Notes: a model not told the origin generated them from the letters alone. DNA of 12,657 nt from JANRLJ01 sp034437895 (GCA_034437895.1 DAOTTO010000115.1:1-12657); one strand, 5' to 3'; shown: positions 6,761-12,642, numbered from the stretch's first letter. Program-made: numbers and translations.

Positions 6761-7963
6761 ATGAATAAGGGTTATTGGATTCGTGCGGCGTTGATGAGCG
6801 TTGTTTTGCTGATTACGATGATGGGATTCACTATTTTCGCACAGGAAGCGCCCCCACCGCTGGCGGCGGTGACGAATGGCGGATTGGTTTTGGTTGTTGG
6901 TGGCGCGAGTCAGCAGGTGGAAAGCGCGAATATCGCCTATTATGATCTGACATGGAGTCCTGACGGCAGTAAGCTGGCCTATACCGTCAATGATGGGAGC
7001 GCGACACGCCTCATGCTGACCGACAGCGCCGGAAGCACCCCCACCCTAATCGCTGGAAATGTGTCTTATATGCCTTTGACATTTACGGCGGATTCGGCGC
7101 AGGTGATTTATACCGTTGAAGACAGCACCCAAGTGACGACGATGGCGAATGGATTGCCGGGTTCGACAATGAATGTGTTCGTGCAAGGCAATGAGTCGCC
7201 GATTGCCAGTTTTGGCTTTGGCGTGGGCTGCGGCGGTGGATCGCCGTTTCCGATGGATGCTGTTTATAACACTGAGGCGGGTTTTGGTGGAAGTGCGCTG
7301 ACGTTTGAGGCAACCCCCTACGGTATTCTTTACAGCACGGCTTGTACGGGGCAAGGATTAGGATTGCTCAATTTTGAGACGGGCGAGAGCGTATCCTTGG
7401 GGGATAACCTGAGTCGAGCAAAACTCGCGCCGGATGGTCGTCGGGCATTGGTGTTGCAAGGCGGCGGACTTTCTGTGCTTGATCTGGAATCGCGCCAAGT
7501 CAGTGGGATCGCAACATCTGCAACGCCAGATCAAATTGGATGGGGGGTTGATGGAAGCGCTTATTACAGCACCCGCACCTTATTGATTGACGCGATGCCG
7601 ATGGCACCAGAAGAAGCCTCGGCTTTTAGTGCGTATCTGGGTATGGAGGCCAGCGCCTTCCCGCAGTATGAAGTCGCCCTTTATCAAGTTGACCTGAACA
7701 GCGGGGCGGACTCGCAAGTGTATGTCGGCCCTGGCTGGGCGATTGGGCGGATATTCGCCGCGCAGGGCGGAGTTTACTTCAGCCTTGTGCCAAATGGTGA
7801 GGCATGGGTGGAAGCTATCGCCGCCGGAACGCTGGACATCACTGCGCCTGATAGCTTTTTCCGTGAGCGCCAGATTGTCGCGGCACGGTTGATGCGGTTG
7901 GTCGGCGATGGAACGTCTGTCGAGGTCGGTAGCGATATTGGACAAGCGACCCCGCGACCTTAA
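6761..7963 (+). CDS. Secreted beta-propeller-like (PD40/WD40-like) protein of unknown function
   Basis: A 400-aa protein with a clear signal peptide (KGYWIRAALMSVVLLITMMGFTIFA, cleavage probably near residue 27), so it is exported or cell-surface. The mature part shows TolB/PD40-type blades: LTWSPDGSKLAYTVNDG, MPLTFTADSAQVIYTVEDS, AKLAPDGRRALVLQGGGLSVLDL and IGWGVDGSAYYSTRTL, each a beta-rich repeat around an xSPDGxxLA-like core. A Gly/Phe-rich insert (about residues 143-160) interrupts the series. No enzyme motif is visible. The start is supported by AAGGAG at 6745-6750. It converges on the MBL-fold gene with only 11 bp between the stops and no terminator hairpin. A role in binding or periplasmic scaffolding is likely for the fold but not shown. 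Confidence 0.75.
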   Translation: MNKGYWIRAALMSVVLLITMMGFTIFAQEAPPPLAAVTNGGLVLVVGGASQQVESANIAYYDLTWSPDGSKLAYTVNDGSATRLMLTDSAGSTPTLIAGNVSYMPLTFTADSAQVIYTVEDSTQVTTMANGLPGSTMNVFVQGNESPIASFGFGVGCGGGSPFPMDAVYNTEAGFGGSALTFEATPYGILYSTACTGQGLGLLNFETGESVSLGDNLSRAKLAPDGRRALVLQGGGLSVLDLESRQVSGIATSATPDQIGWGVDGSAYYSTRTLLIDAMPMAPEEASAFSAYLGMEASAFPQYEVALYQVDLNSGADSQVYVGPGWAIGRIFAAQGGVYFSLVPNGEAWVEAIAAGTLDITAPDSFFRERQIVAARLMRLVGDGTSVEVGSDIGQATPRP

Positions 7964-7974
7964 GCGGCCTTTGT

Positions 7975-8798
7975 TCATTGAAAAGTACTTACTTGCCGTG
8001 CCGCGAGACGCTCTGCTGTCCCTGCGTCATGGGCGGGAAGATAGACTAGCGGCACCTGCGCTCCCAACTGACGAATGCGCGAGAGCGTAGTACGGGCTTG
8101 CCGTCCATCGACTGAAATCCCGGCGATCTTCCCCTGACTGACCTGAGCTTCGTTGAAAGATGCATCCCCCGCGAAAAATATCGTCTTGTCACTTTCCTGC
8201 AAGATCACGCTCTGATGTCCCAGCGTATGACCTGGGGTGGGGACAAGCAGCACATCGCCTGCCTGTGTAAGCCGTTGGCTGGATGGAAAATTGTGAAATG
8301 CCCGTCGGTATATTCCACGAGGGTGGGCGCAAGCCATTTTGGATATTGTTCCAGGACGTTGCCGAGTGGTCGTCGCCATTCTGTACCTGCGATCAAAATT
8401 TCGGCTTTTGGAAAAGCGTGAAGTCCGCCTGAATGATCGGTATGGAGATGGGTTTGAATCACCCATCGCACATCGGAAGGCTGAATGCCCAGACGCTCTA
8501 ATTGAGGCGCGATTTGGTCTTCTGGGCCAAATTCCAGCTTAAGTTTTATCAAACGATTGTGGACAAAATCATTTACAGGCGAGTAGTAATCTGGCTCAAA
8601 AACACGGATGTTTTCCCCCGTATCAATGACGATGACTCCTTCGGGATGTTCAATCACCCATGCCCAGACCGGAAGCGGTTCTGTGAAACGACGACTAAGG
8701 ATAAGATCAAGATAACGTAACCCGATTGTTGGAAGTTGCGCTGCGCGGTGGGTTTGTTTGACGGTGACTGTGGCGCAGCGCAGTGCATGAATCTTCAT
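7975..8798 (-). pseudogene. Metallo-beta-lactamase-fold (lactonase-like) gene with a frameshift
   Basis: Two overlapping minus-strand frames together make one MBL-fold hydrolase of the N-acyl-homoserine-lactonase/glyoxalase-II type, about 274 aa. The first frame (from ATG 8798) holds VIDTGE and the zinc motif THLHTDHSGG (H117, H119, D121, H122), then becomes unrelated after TDGHFTIF. The second frame, from about 8290 to the stop at 7975, continues with SSQRLTQAGDVLLVPTPGHTLGHQS, FAGDASF and PAHDAGTAERL, supplying the remaining metal ligands. The switch maps to four A on the plus strand (8287-8290, TTTT in the coding strand); one extra T would restore an intact protein. All ligands survive, so the lesion is recent or a sequencing error. 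It starts 9 bp after the DM13 gene, with its ribosome binding site overlapping that stop, so it is the second gene of an operon. The substrate is unknown. Confidence 0.82.
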
Positions 8799-8807
8799 AG
8801 CTTAATC

Positions 8808-9485
8808 CTAAAAATCAGCGATACCATAGATAAACTGATAACTCAAACAGACAATAACGACACTTTGATATTCATCGAGATTGAGCGAACCGGGAATTTC
8901 ATAGGTTTGGTTTCCGGTGTTGGCCTGCAATTGACCCGCATCGTAGTAAAAACCTAAGTCCGCAAAGGTGATGGGCGTGGGATTTGGGGAAAGATAGACG
9001 TGTAAGTTGAGGCCGTTGGTGACGCGGAAGTTTTCCAGCCGGAGCAGTTTGCGCCCATCCTGATATTGATAAAAGATGACATTGCCTTCGGACGTGAATA
9101 GGGGAAGATACGGCGAAATATCCTCTTCATTGTCGAGTTCAAGTTCGTCCATGTTCAAGACGGCGAATTCACCCTCACGCATAGTCTGGGCGGTGCCGAC
9201 ATCTGGGAGGGCTTGCGCGTCGTCGGGGAGGGCTTCATCTGGATTAAGCGCGGCGGTCAGGATGGATACCGCCATGAGTGAGTTTTCCCCATTCATTTGA
9301 AGATAAAGGCGGCGATCCGCAACGGGAAGTTCCTGATAGGATGGCTGTAGATTTTCTGCCAAGCCGGGAAAGCCCTCTTCAGCAGATTGGCGCTGTAAAA
9401 GCGGCTGCCAGGTAGGAAAGGTATAGGTGGCGACGACAAGCAGCGCACCGATAAACATGACAAACAAGCGTAAACGGGTACTCAT
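8808..9485 (-). CDS. Membrane-anchored or secreted DM13-domain protein
   Basis: About 225 aa. The N-terminus RLRLFVMFIGALLVVATYTF is a signal anchor or signal peptide. The C-terminal ~110 residues match a DM13 domain: LRLENFRVTNGLNLHVYLSPN, then DLGFYYDAGQLQANTGNQTYEIP and SVVIVCLSYQFIYGIADF. DM13 domains are proposed to take part in redox or electron transfer at the cell surface; here the conserved cysteine context VIVC is present. A middle acidic segment (ELELDNEEDISPYLP) links the two. I choose the ATG at 9485 because AAGGA lies at 9491-9495. An upstream in-frame ATG at 9536 would add 17 residues encoded by the IS-like hairpin and looks spurious. It is followed after 9 bp by the MBL-fold gene. 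Its upstream region is wholly taken up by the IS200/IS605-like element. Confidence 0.8.
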   Translation of the reverse strand: MSTRLRLFVMFIGALLVVATYTFPTWQPLLQRQSAEEGFPGLAENLQPSYQELPVADRRLYLQMNGENSLMAVSILTAALNPDEALPDDAQALPDVGTAQTMREGEFAVLNMDELELDNEEDISPYLPLFTSEGNVIFYQYQDGRKLLRLENFRVTNGLNLHVYLSPNPTPITFADLGFYYDAGQLQANTGNQTYEIPGSLNLDEYQSVVIVCLSYQFIYGIADF

Positions 9486-9504
9486 CAAATTCCTTGCACG
9501 GATA

Positions 9505-9525
9505 CCCCTAGCTTTAGCTATGGGG
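9505..9525. repeat. Terminal bulged hairpin, copy 1
   Basis: Identical in sequence and direction to 9848-9868. CCCCTAGC and GCTATGGGG pair with one bulged T. In addition CTTGCAC (9493-9499) and GTGCAAG (9531-9537) form an outer 7-bp stem around this copy. That outer stem reaches into the ribosome binding site of the DM13 gene. Confidence 0.85.
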
Positions 9526-9847
9526 AGTAGGTGCAAGTTCTCCTTTCAAGAGTAGCGGACGATAATCCCGGAAGGGAAAGGGAGATTTGCAGTTACCTGC
9601 TGGCTCTCCCTGAAGGCCTTCTCCGCTTGCGCGGGCAACGTCTTCCTCGACAAGGTTAGTGGTCGGTACTTTCCTCTGTCCTGCACTGGCTTCGTACCCC
9701 GTAGGCCTGTTTAACAGGGAGGTTCTAGAGCTTAGGGCTGGAACGTCACCCCAAGGTAGGTCGTTGAACGCTTGCCACTAACGTAGCCCGATAGGGATTG
9801 CTCCCCTTGGCTGAGTCTGGTCAGCGCCGGACTTGCATTGCTACAAG

Positions 9848-9868
9848 CCCCTAGCTTTAGCTATGGGG
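9848..9868. repeat. Terminal bulged hairpin, copy 2
   Basis: Exact second copy of the 21-base imperfect palindrome at 9505-9525, 343 bases away in the same orientation. It lacks the outer stem seen at copy 1. Flanks on the outer side differ from copy 1, so the hairpin itself is the repeated unit. Confidence 0.85.
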
Positions 9869-10004
9869 TCGCTGACTCCCTCATGGATATGAATTATCGT
9901 AGTATAACATACCAAACTGTATAATTGACACACTCGACGGCGGCAGCATCTTGCCCGGTTTTATGCTCCCCGTGCGCGATATTTTCCCGAATTGAGGTTT
10001 AAAA
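9869..10004 (+). promoter_or_regulatory. Intergenic region with candidate promoter of the 82-aa gene
   Basis: TATAAT at 9920-9925, directly preceded by TG, is a candidate -10 for the plus-strand small gene; no convincing -35 is present. GAGG near 9994-9997 is the likely ribosome binding site for the ATG at 10005. The remaining bases show no gene or RNA that I recognise. Confidence 0.35.
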
Positions 10005-10253
10005 ATGGCAGTCGCACAATCACCCGTCTATCAGGTAGTCTATTATTTTCTCGCATCACGCCCGACACATGAGGAAATTCTTGCATTTCGTCCAGCCGAA
10101 GCGACACAGGCACGTATCCACAAACTCTTGGAAGTAAACAAAGAAGGCCGCTTAACCGGAGAAGAAGAAGCCGAACTGGACGAATTCGAGAATGTAGAGC
10201 ATTTCGTTCGTATGCTTAAACTTCATACCCGCCAACTGCTACAACAGAAATGA
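10005..10253 (+). CDS. Small conserved hypothetical protein (usual partner of an HNH nuclease gene)
   Basis: An 82-aa soluble, mostly helical, charged protein with the pattern YYFLASRPTHEEILAFRP..ATQARIHKLL..N.EGRLTGEEEAELDEFENVEHFVRMLK. I recall close relatives as common in Cyanobacteria and Chloroflexota, where they are usually encoded just upstream of and overlapping an HNH endonuclease gene. They have been suspected of antitoxin-like roles, but no function is established. Here too the stop overlaps an ATG (ATGA, 10250-10253) that opens a reading frame starting like the HNH partner, but that frame is decayed. There is no signal peptide or DNA-binding motif. The start is supported by a GAGG about 8 bases upstream. 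Confidence 0.75.
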   Translation: MAVAQSPVYQVVYYFLASRPTHEEILAFRPAEATQARIHKLLEVNKEGRLTGEEEAELDEFENVEHFVRMLKLHTRQLLQQK

Positions 10254-10402
10254 CCTATATCCCAGAATCGGTGCGCCGCCTGAACGTTCATAGCAATTTT
10301 AGTTGCCATTACCAGAGCAGACGGCGCTATTTTATATTTGCCCGCTTATATGGGCGGGAACATCCGGCGCTCTTATATTTTGGCCGCCCGTCGCATCTGT
10401 AA
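10250..10402 (+). pseudogene. Decayed N-terminus of an HNH-endonuclease gene
   Basis: From the ATG overlapping the preceding stop, the frame reads MTYIPESVRRLNVHSNFSCH then Y and Q, ending at a TAA (10400-10402) after about 50 codons. The opening resembles the N-terminus of the HNH proteins that accompany this small gene (SYIP..LRRLV..RA...CEYC). The first Cys of the CxxC pair falls at the right spacing (C19) but the second is replaced. After about 10315 there is no similarity, and the H-N-H core is absent. It is therefore a truncated, degenerate remnant whose lost part lies where the retroelement cassette now ends. Evidence is motif-level only. Confidence 0.5.
10323..10388. repeat. Imperfect direct repeat with an internal hairpin next to the template repeat
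   Basis: GGCGCT plus an AT-rich run and CCGC occurs twice, 43 bases apart (10323-10345 and 10366-10388), with a few differences. Between the copies CCCGC (10341-10345) and GCGGG (10354-10358) form a 5-bp stem. There is no T-run on either side, so it is not a standard terminator. It fills the space where a DGR reverse transcriptase gene would usually begin. Confidence 0.4.
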
Positions 10403-10442
10403 ACACGCCGTATCTCAGCCGATACAATCATCAATATAAGGT

Positions 10443-10554
10443 CGGGCGCAGCGAAATCCCACGTTGTTGTTCTCGTTAGTAGGGTTGTTCCTGTTGCGGA
10501 CGGCGGAGCGCAAGTTGTTATCGTTGTTGTTCCACGAACCGCCCCGCACCACGC
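10443..10554 (-). repeat. DGR template repeat (TR)
   Basis: A 112-base copy of the 3' end of the TIR-FGE gene (11060-11171). It has 12 mismatches, and every one is at an adenine of the TR minus (coding) strand: 12 of 29 adenines differ, 0 of the other 83 positions. Read in the target frame it encodes RGGSWNNNDNNLRSAVRNRN then PTNENNNVGFRCAR, an AAC-rich stretch typical of templates for adenine-directed mutagenic reverse transcription. It begins 36 bases after the avd stop and has no start codon of its own, so it is template RNA and not a gene. Invariant GC-rich ends flank the variable part. The last 20 bases on the coding strand before the final G, identical to VR, would be the initiation-of-mutagenic-homology region. 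Confidence 0.96.
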
Positions 10555-10590
10555 TCCCCGGTGCCCCCGCATCATTAGACTTTTGCCCAA

Positions 10591-10929
10591 TTATGCACGC
10601 ATAATTTTAACCCATCCTCCCAACAATTTGCCAATTTCTGTCGTTTGCTCGGCACTATATTGAAATTGTTTGGGGCTGGTATAGTTGAGTTCAACTGCAA
10701 AACGCAGATAAGTTCGCAGTTTATCCAATTCCGCATCGGCAAGCTGTAAATACTGCCGAGTCTCCGATGTCTTAGCCGCATAAATCAAATTCTCGTGAAA
10801 AGCGAAAATGGCATCATCTATCCGTTTAGCCAAACGAAAGCGCTCATCACGGGGGAACTTGTTGGTATGCTGAAACAACCACAACATAAAGGCTTCCGTC
10901 TTCACAAAAATCGGCGACTGTTGAGACAT
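10591..10929 (-). CDS. avd: DGR accessory variability determinant (Avd-like four-helix protein)
   Basis: A 112-aa, all-helical basic protein with the layout of the bAvd family: FVKTEAFMLWLFQHTNKFPRDERFRLAKRIDDAIFAFHENL, a second long helix ETRQYLQLADAELDKLRTYLRFAVELNY, and the closing TTEIGKLLGGWVK, which is especially typical. In characterised retroelements Avd forms a pentameric barrel that binds the reverse transcriptase and template RNA and is required for mutagenic cDNA synthesis. It lies between the target gene (120 bp upstream) and TR (36 bp downstream), the canonical order. The ribosome binding site is modest (AGAGAGATGG). Its partner reverse transcriptase is not in the window, so function depends on an enzyme encoded elsewhere. 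Confidence 0.88.
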   Translation of the reverse strand: MSQQSPIFVKTEAFMLWLFQHTNKFPRDERFRLAKRIDDAIFAFHENLIYAAKTSETRQYLQLADAELDKLRTYLRFAVELNYTSPKQFQYSAEQTTEIGKLLGGWVKIMRA

Positions 10930-10979
10930 AACGAATCCATCTCTCTTGGGCTTTAAAACGATCCAAATCCACTACCTCT

Positions 10980-11007
10980 AAAAAAATTCGATTCCGCTAA
11001 CGCGGAA
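10980..11007 (-). terminator. Hairpin with T-run after the TIR-FGE gene (terminator or DGR target hairpin)
   Basis: On the minus strand TTCCGC (complement of 11002-11007), loop GTTA and GCGGAA (complement of 10992-10997) form a perfect 6-bp stem. It is followed after five bases by seven T (complement of 10980-10986). It could be a weak intrinsic terminator between the target gene and avd. It could also be the short-stem, tetraloop hairpin that sits downstream of the variable repeat in several DGRs and aids retargeting, although at about 50 bases it lies farther from VR than in the best-known case. Confidence 0.45.
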
Positions 11008-11013
11008 AACATT

Positions 11014-11048
11014 TTCAGAAAACAGAACCCCAGAATTCAGAAAACAGA
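11014..11048. repeat. 13-bp direct repeat just downstream of the target gene
   Basis: TTCAGAAAACAGA occurs at 11014-11026 and again at 11036-11048, a 22-base period. It lies between the stop of the TIR-FGE gene (11050) and the hairpin at 10992-11007. No known function; it may simply be a small tandem duplication. Confidence 0.7.
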
Positions 11049-11049
11049 G

Positions 11050-12642
11050 CTATGAAGAGCGGGCGCAGCGAAATCCCACGTCGGTGTACTCGTAAGTAGG
11101 GTAGTACCTGAGGCGGACGGCGGAGCGCAAGAAGTTATCGCTGTTGGTCCACGAACCGCCCCGCACCACGCGTGGAACATCCGTTCTTTGTAAGTCTTCG
11201 CGCCCGTCGGTTGCATCATAAGGATAAGAATAATTATCCTGATCGTAAATTGTGCTGACCCACTCCAAAACATTGCCGCTCAGGTCATACGCGCCCACCC
11301 ACGAAATACCACCCGGACGGCTGCCAACATCGGCAGTCTGATTATCACCAGAGACGACATTTTCCGCCACAAAAGTATTGCCCCATGGGAAAATTAATCC
11401 TTCTGGACCCCGCGCCGCATATTCCCATTGGCTCTCGCTCGGTAGTTGGGCATCCCGCGCCGCGCAAAAATCAGATGCCTCAAACCAGGTAATTTGCTCA
11501 CGCGGACGATTGGCTTCTGTCGAAAAACTGGCATTTGCAGCCTGTCCATTGAACTGCGCGAACTGGGCATTGGTCACTTCGTACACATCAATCCAGAACG
11601 CATCCAAGCAAACTTGGTGCTGCGGCGTTTCATTATCCAGCCACTCGCGCTCTGCACCCAATGACACGGCATAATCAATTTCCGCATCGCTGCTGCCCAT
11701 CATAAAGCATCCCGCCGGGACATAAGCCATTTGTACGCCATCAAATGTTTCGATGCGCGGTGTCCATGCACTGTTGAGGCCGCCAGGTGCAAAGGTGGAC
11801 ATGAGAGAGGATGTAGGAGAAAGCGTGATCGTTGATGCTGTGGAAGGCTGCTCTGTTGTCGCAGGTTCATCCATCGGCGTGGAAGTTGACGGCGGCACTA
11901 TCGCCATTTGCGCCGTCAGGGTTTGGCTGAATGCAGTCTCAGGGGTTTCGCCCTCCCTATTCGCCAGTATGACACTAATGACAACTATAATCAGCACGAC
12001 TGCCGCAATTAAACCGCCTATCATAACAGGCGATAAACGGCGGGATACTGTTGGTTGAATCGGTACATCTGAGGGGCGATAAGTCGGGAGTGAAATCGGC
12101 GGCGGTGATGTTTGAGGTTGGGTTGGCTGAACCCGGCGCAGCTGCGGCACCTGCGCTTTCCGCAATCGTTCCTTTTCATCATTAAGATGTTTTGCTTGTT
12201 CCTGTGCCTCACGCCGCTGCCGCTGTGTTGGGCTTTCAACACCAGCCTCCTTACAAAGATGATTAATTAAACGAAGAAAACCTGCTTCATAGTTTTGAGT
12301 GAGGTCGATATACTCATCGCCAGCAAGCGCAAGTGGTACTTCAGTCATCTGGGCTATAACAGTCATAATAGGCGTATGTTTTGACCGTGCGTAATCAATC
12401 TCCCGACGAACAAAGCTACGCTGCTGAATGGGTGTTTGGGAACGGTTGACATCTGGCGAGAGCATCACAATCATCAAATCGCAGCGTTTGATTTCGTCTT
12501 GAATTTGCATCTCCCAGCTATTGACGGGTTCTAACGAAGAATCCATCCACGCACTCAGGCCGGGGATGCTGTTGAGCGTATCAAATAACCGTGTCGCAAG
12601 CGGACGTGTATCTTTTTTAGCGTAGCTGATGAAGATGTGCAT
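11050..12642 (-). CDS. TIR / transmembrane / FGE-sulfatase-fold protein, DGR variable target
   Basis: 530 aa. TIR domain at 1-135 (HIFISYAKKDT; WEMQIQDEI with E44 at the position of the catalytic glutamate of TIR NADases; MIVMLSPDVNRS). A charged, probably coiled segment spans 136-166, and a Pro-rich linker follows. One membrane helix spans 204-227 (RR before it, REGE after it), predicting TIR inside and the C-terminus outside. A Ser/Thr-rich stalk covers about 235-290. The FGE-sulfatase (C-type-lectin-fold) domain spans 298-530: GCFMMGSSD, YEVTNAQFAQF, ARDAQLPSESQWEYAARGP, FPWGN, YDLSGNVLEWV, VVRGGSW and GFRCAR. The two active-site cysteines of true FGE enzymes are absent from the RGGSW segment, so it is a binding scaffold. 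Residues 491-527 are the variable repeat. No clear ribosome binding site is seen in the 15 bases upstream. Likely role, by inference: a surface sensor that triggers a TIR response. Confidence 0.93.
   Translation of the reverse strand: MHIFISYAKKDTRPLATRLFDTLNSIPGLSAWMDSSLEPVNSWEMQIQDEIKRCDLMIVMLSPDVNRSQTPIQQRSFVRREIDYARSKHTPIMTVIAQMTEVPLALAGDEYIDLTQNYEAGFLRLINHLCKEAGVESPTQRQRREAQEQAKHLNDEKERLRKAQVPQLRRVQPTQPQTSPPPISLPTYRPSDVPIQPTVSRRLSPVMIGGLIAAVVLIIVVISVILANREGETPETAFSQTLTAQMAIVPPSTSTPMDEPATTEQPSTASTITLSPTSSLMSTFAPGGLNSAWTPRIETFDGVQMAYVPAGCFMMGSSDAEIDYAVSLGAEREWLDNETPQHQVCLDAFWIDVYEVTNAQFAQFNGQAANASFSTEANRPREQITWFEASDFCAARDAQLPSESQWEYAARGPEGLIFPWGNTFVAENVVSGDNQTADVGSRPGGISWVGAYDLSGNVLEWVSTIYDQDNYSYPYDATDGREDLQRTDVPRVVRGGSWTNSDNFLRSAVRLRYYPTYEYTDVGFRCARSS
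11060..11171 (-). repeat. DGR variable repeat (VR), 3' end of the TIR-FGE gene
   Basis: Pairs with the template at 10443-10554. The 12 differences (A to T seven times, A to C three, A to G two, template to VR) change ten residues, all Asn in the template: N499T, N501S, N504F, N511L, N513Y, N514Y, N517Y, N519Y, N520T and N521D. The shift from Asn to aromatic and small residues is typical of diversified ligand-binding surfaces. The gene's stop lies 8 bases past the repeat. The final 20 bases at the stop-codon side are invariant. This VR shows the system has been active in the lineage; it does not show that it is active now. Confidence 0.95.

Larger units (their letters stand above)
9505..9868. 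mobile_element. ORF-less IS200/IS605-like element (PATE-type), possible omega-RNA remnant
   Basis: Two identical 21-base imperfect palindromes (9505-9525 and 9848-9868) bound 322 bases with no coding capacity. Each folds as an 8-bp stem (CCCC + TAGC with GCTA + GGGG), a 4-base loop and a single bulged T. This is the shape of terminal hairpins bound by Y1 transposase TnpA in IS200/IS605 elements. Just inside both ends lies GTAG..TGCAAGT in inverted orientation (9527-9538 and 9831-9844). The interior is rich in stems: GGGAGA with TCTCCC (9580-9610 area), CCTGTTTAACAGG, GGTAC with GTACC, and AGTCTGG with CCGGACT. No TnpA or TnpB motif is readable on either strand. It is either a miniature non-autonomous element or a remnant keeping a TnpB guide-RNA (omega-RNA) scaffold. 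Exact ends and target site are not determinable here. Confidence 0.62.

Noticed and set aside
8287..8290. Programmed -1 frameshifting in the MBL-fold gene
   Set aside because: The site is not a standard X XXY YYZ slippery heptamer and I saw no clear downstream stimulatory structure, so a single-base deletion or sequencing error is simpler.
9486..9536. Upstream ATG at 9536 as the start of the DM13 protein
   Set aside because: It lies within the IS-like hairpin, has no good ribosome binding site and adds a non-hydrophobic leader; the ATG at 9485 has AAGGA correctly spaced.
9505..9868. CRISPR-like repeat pair
   Set aside because: Only two copies 343 bases apart, palindromic with a bulge and no spacer periodicity, which fits transposon ends and not a CRISPR array.
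9500..10450. A hidden reverse transcriptase or transposase gene
   Set aside because: No frame on either strand carries RT (YxDD), Y1 TnpA (HUH) or TnpB (DDE/zinc ribbon) motifs; stops are frequent.
10420..10580. TR as a truncated FGE pseudogene
   Set aside because: Adenine-only differences from VR, AAC richness and position after avd identify it as a DGR template, although it ultimately derives from an FGE gene end.
10327..10590. An 87-residue minus-strand frame across the template repeat as a gene
   Set aside because: It is in a different frame from the FGE-like reading of TR and has no domain. The locus is explained by the template RNA; the FGE-like frame itself lacks a start codon.
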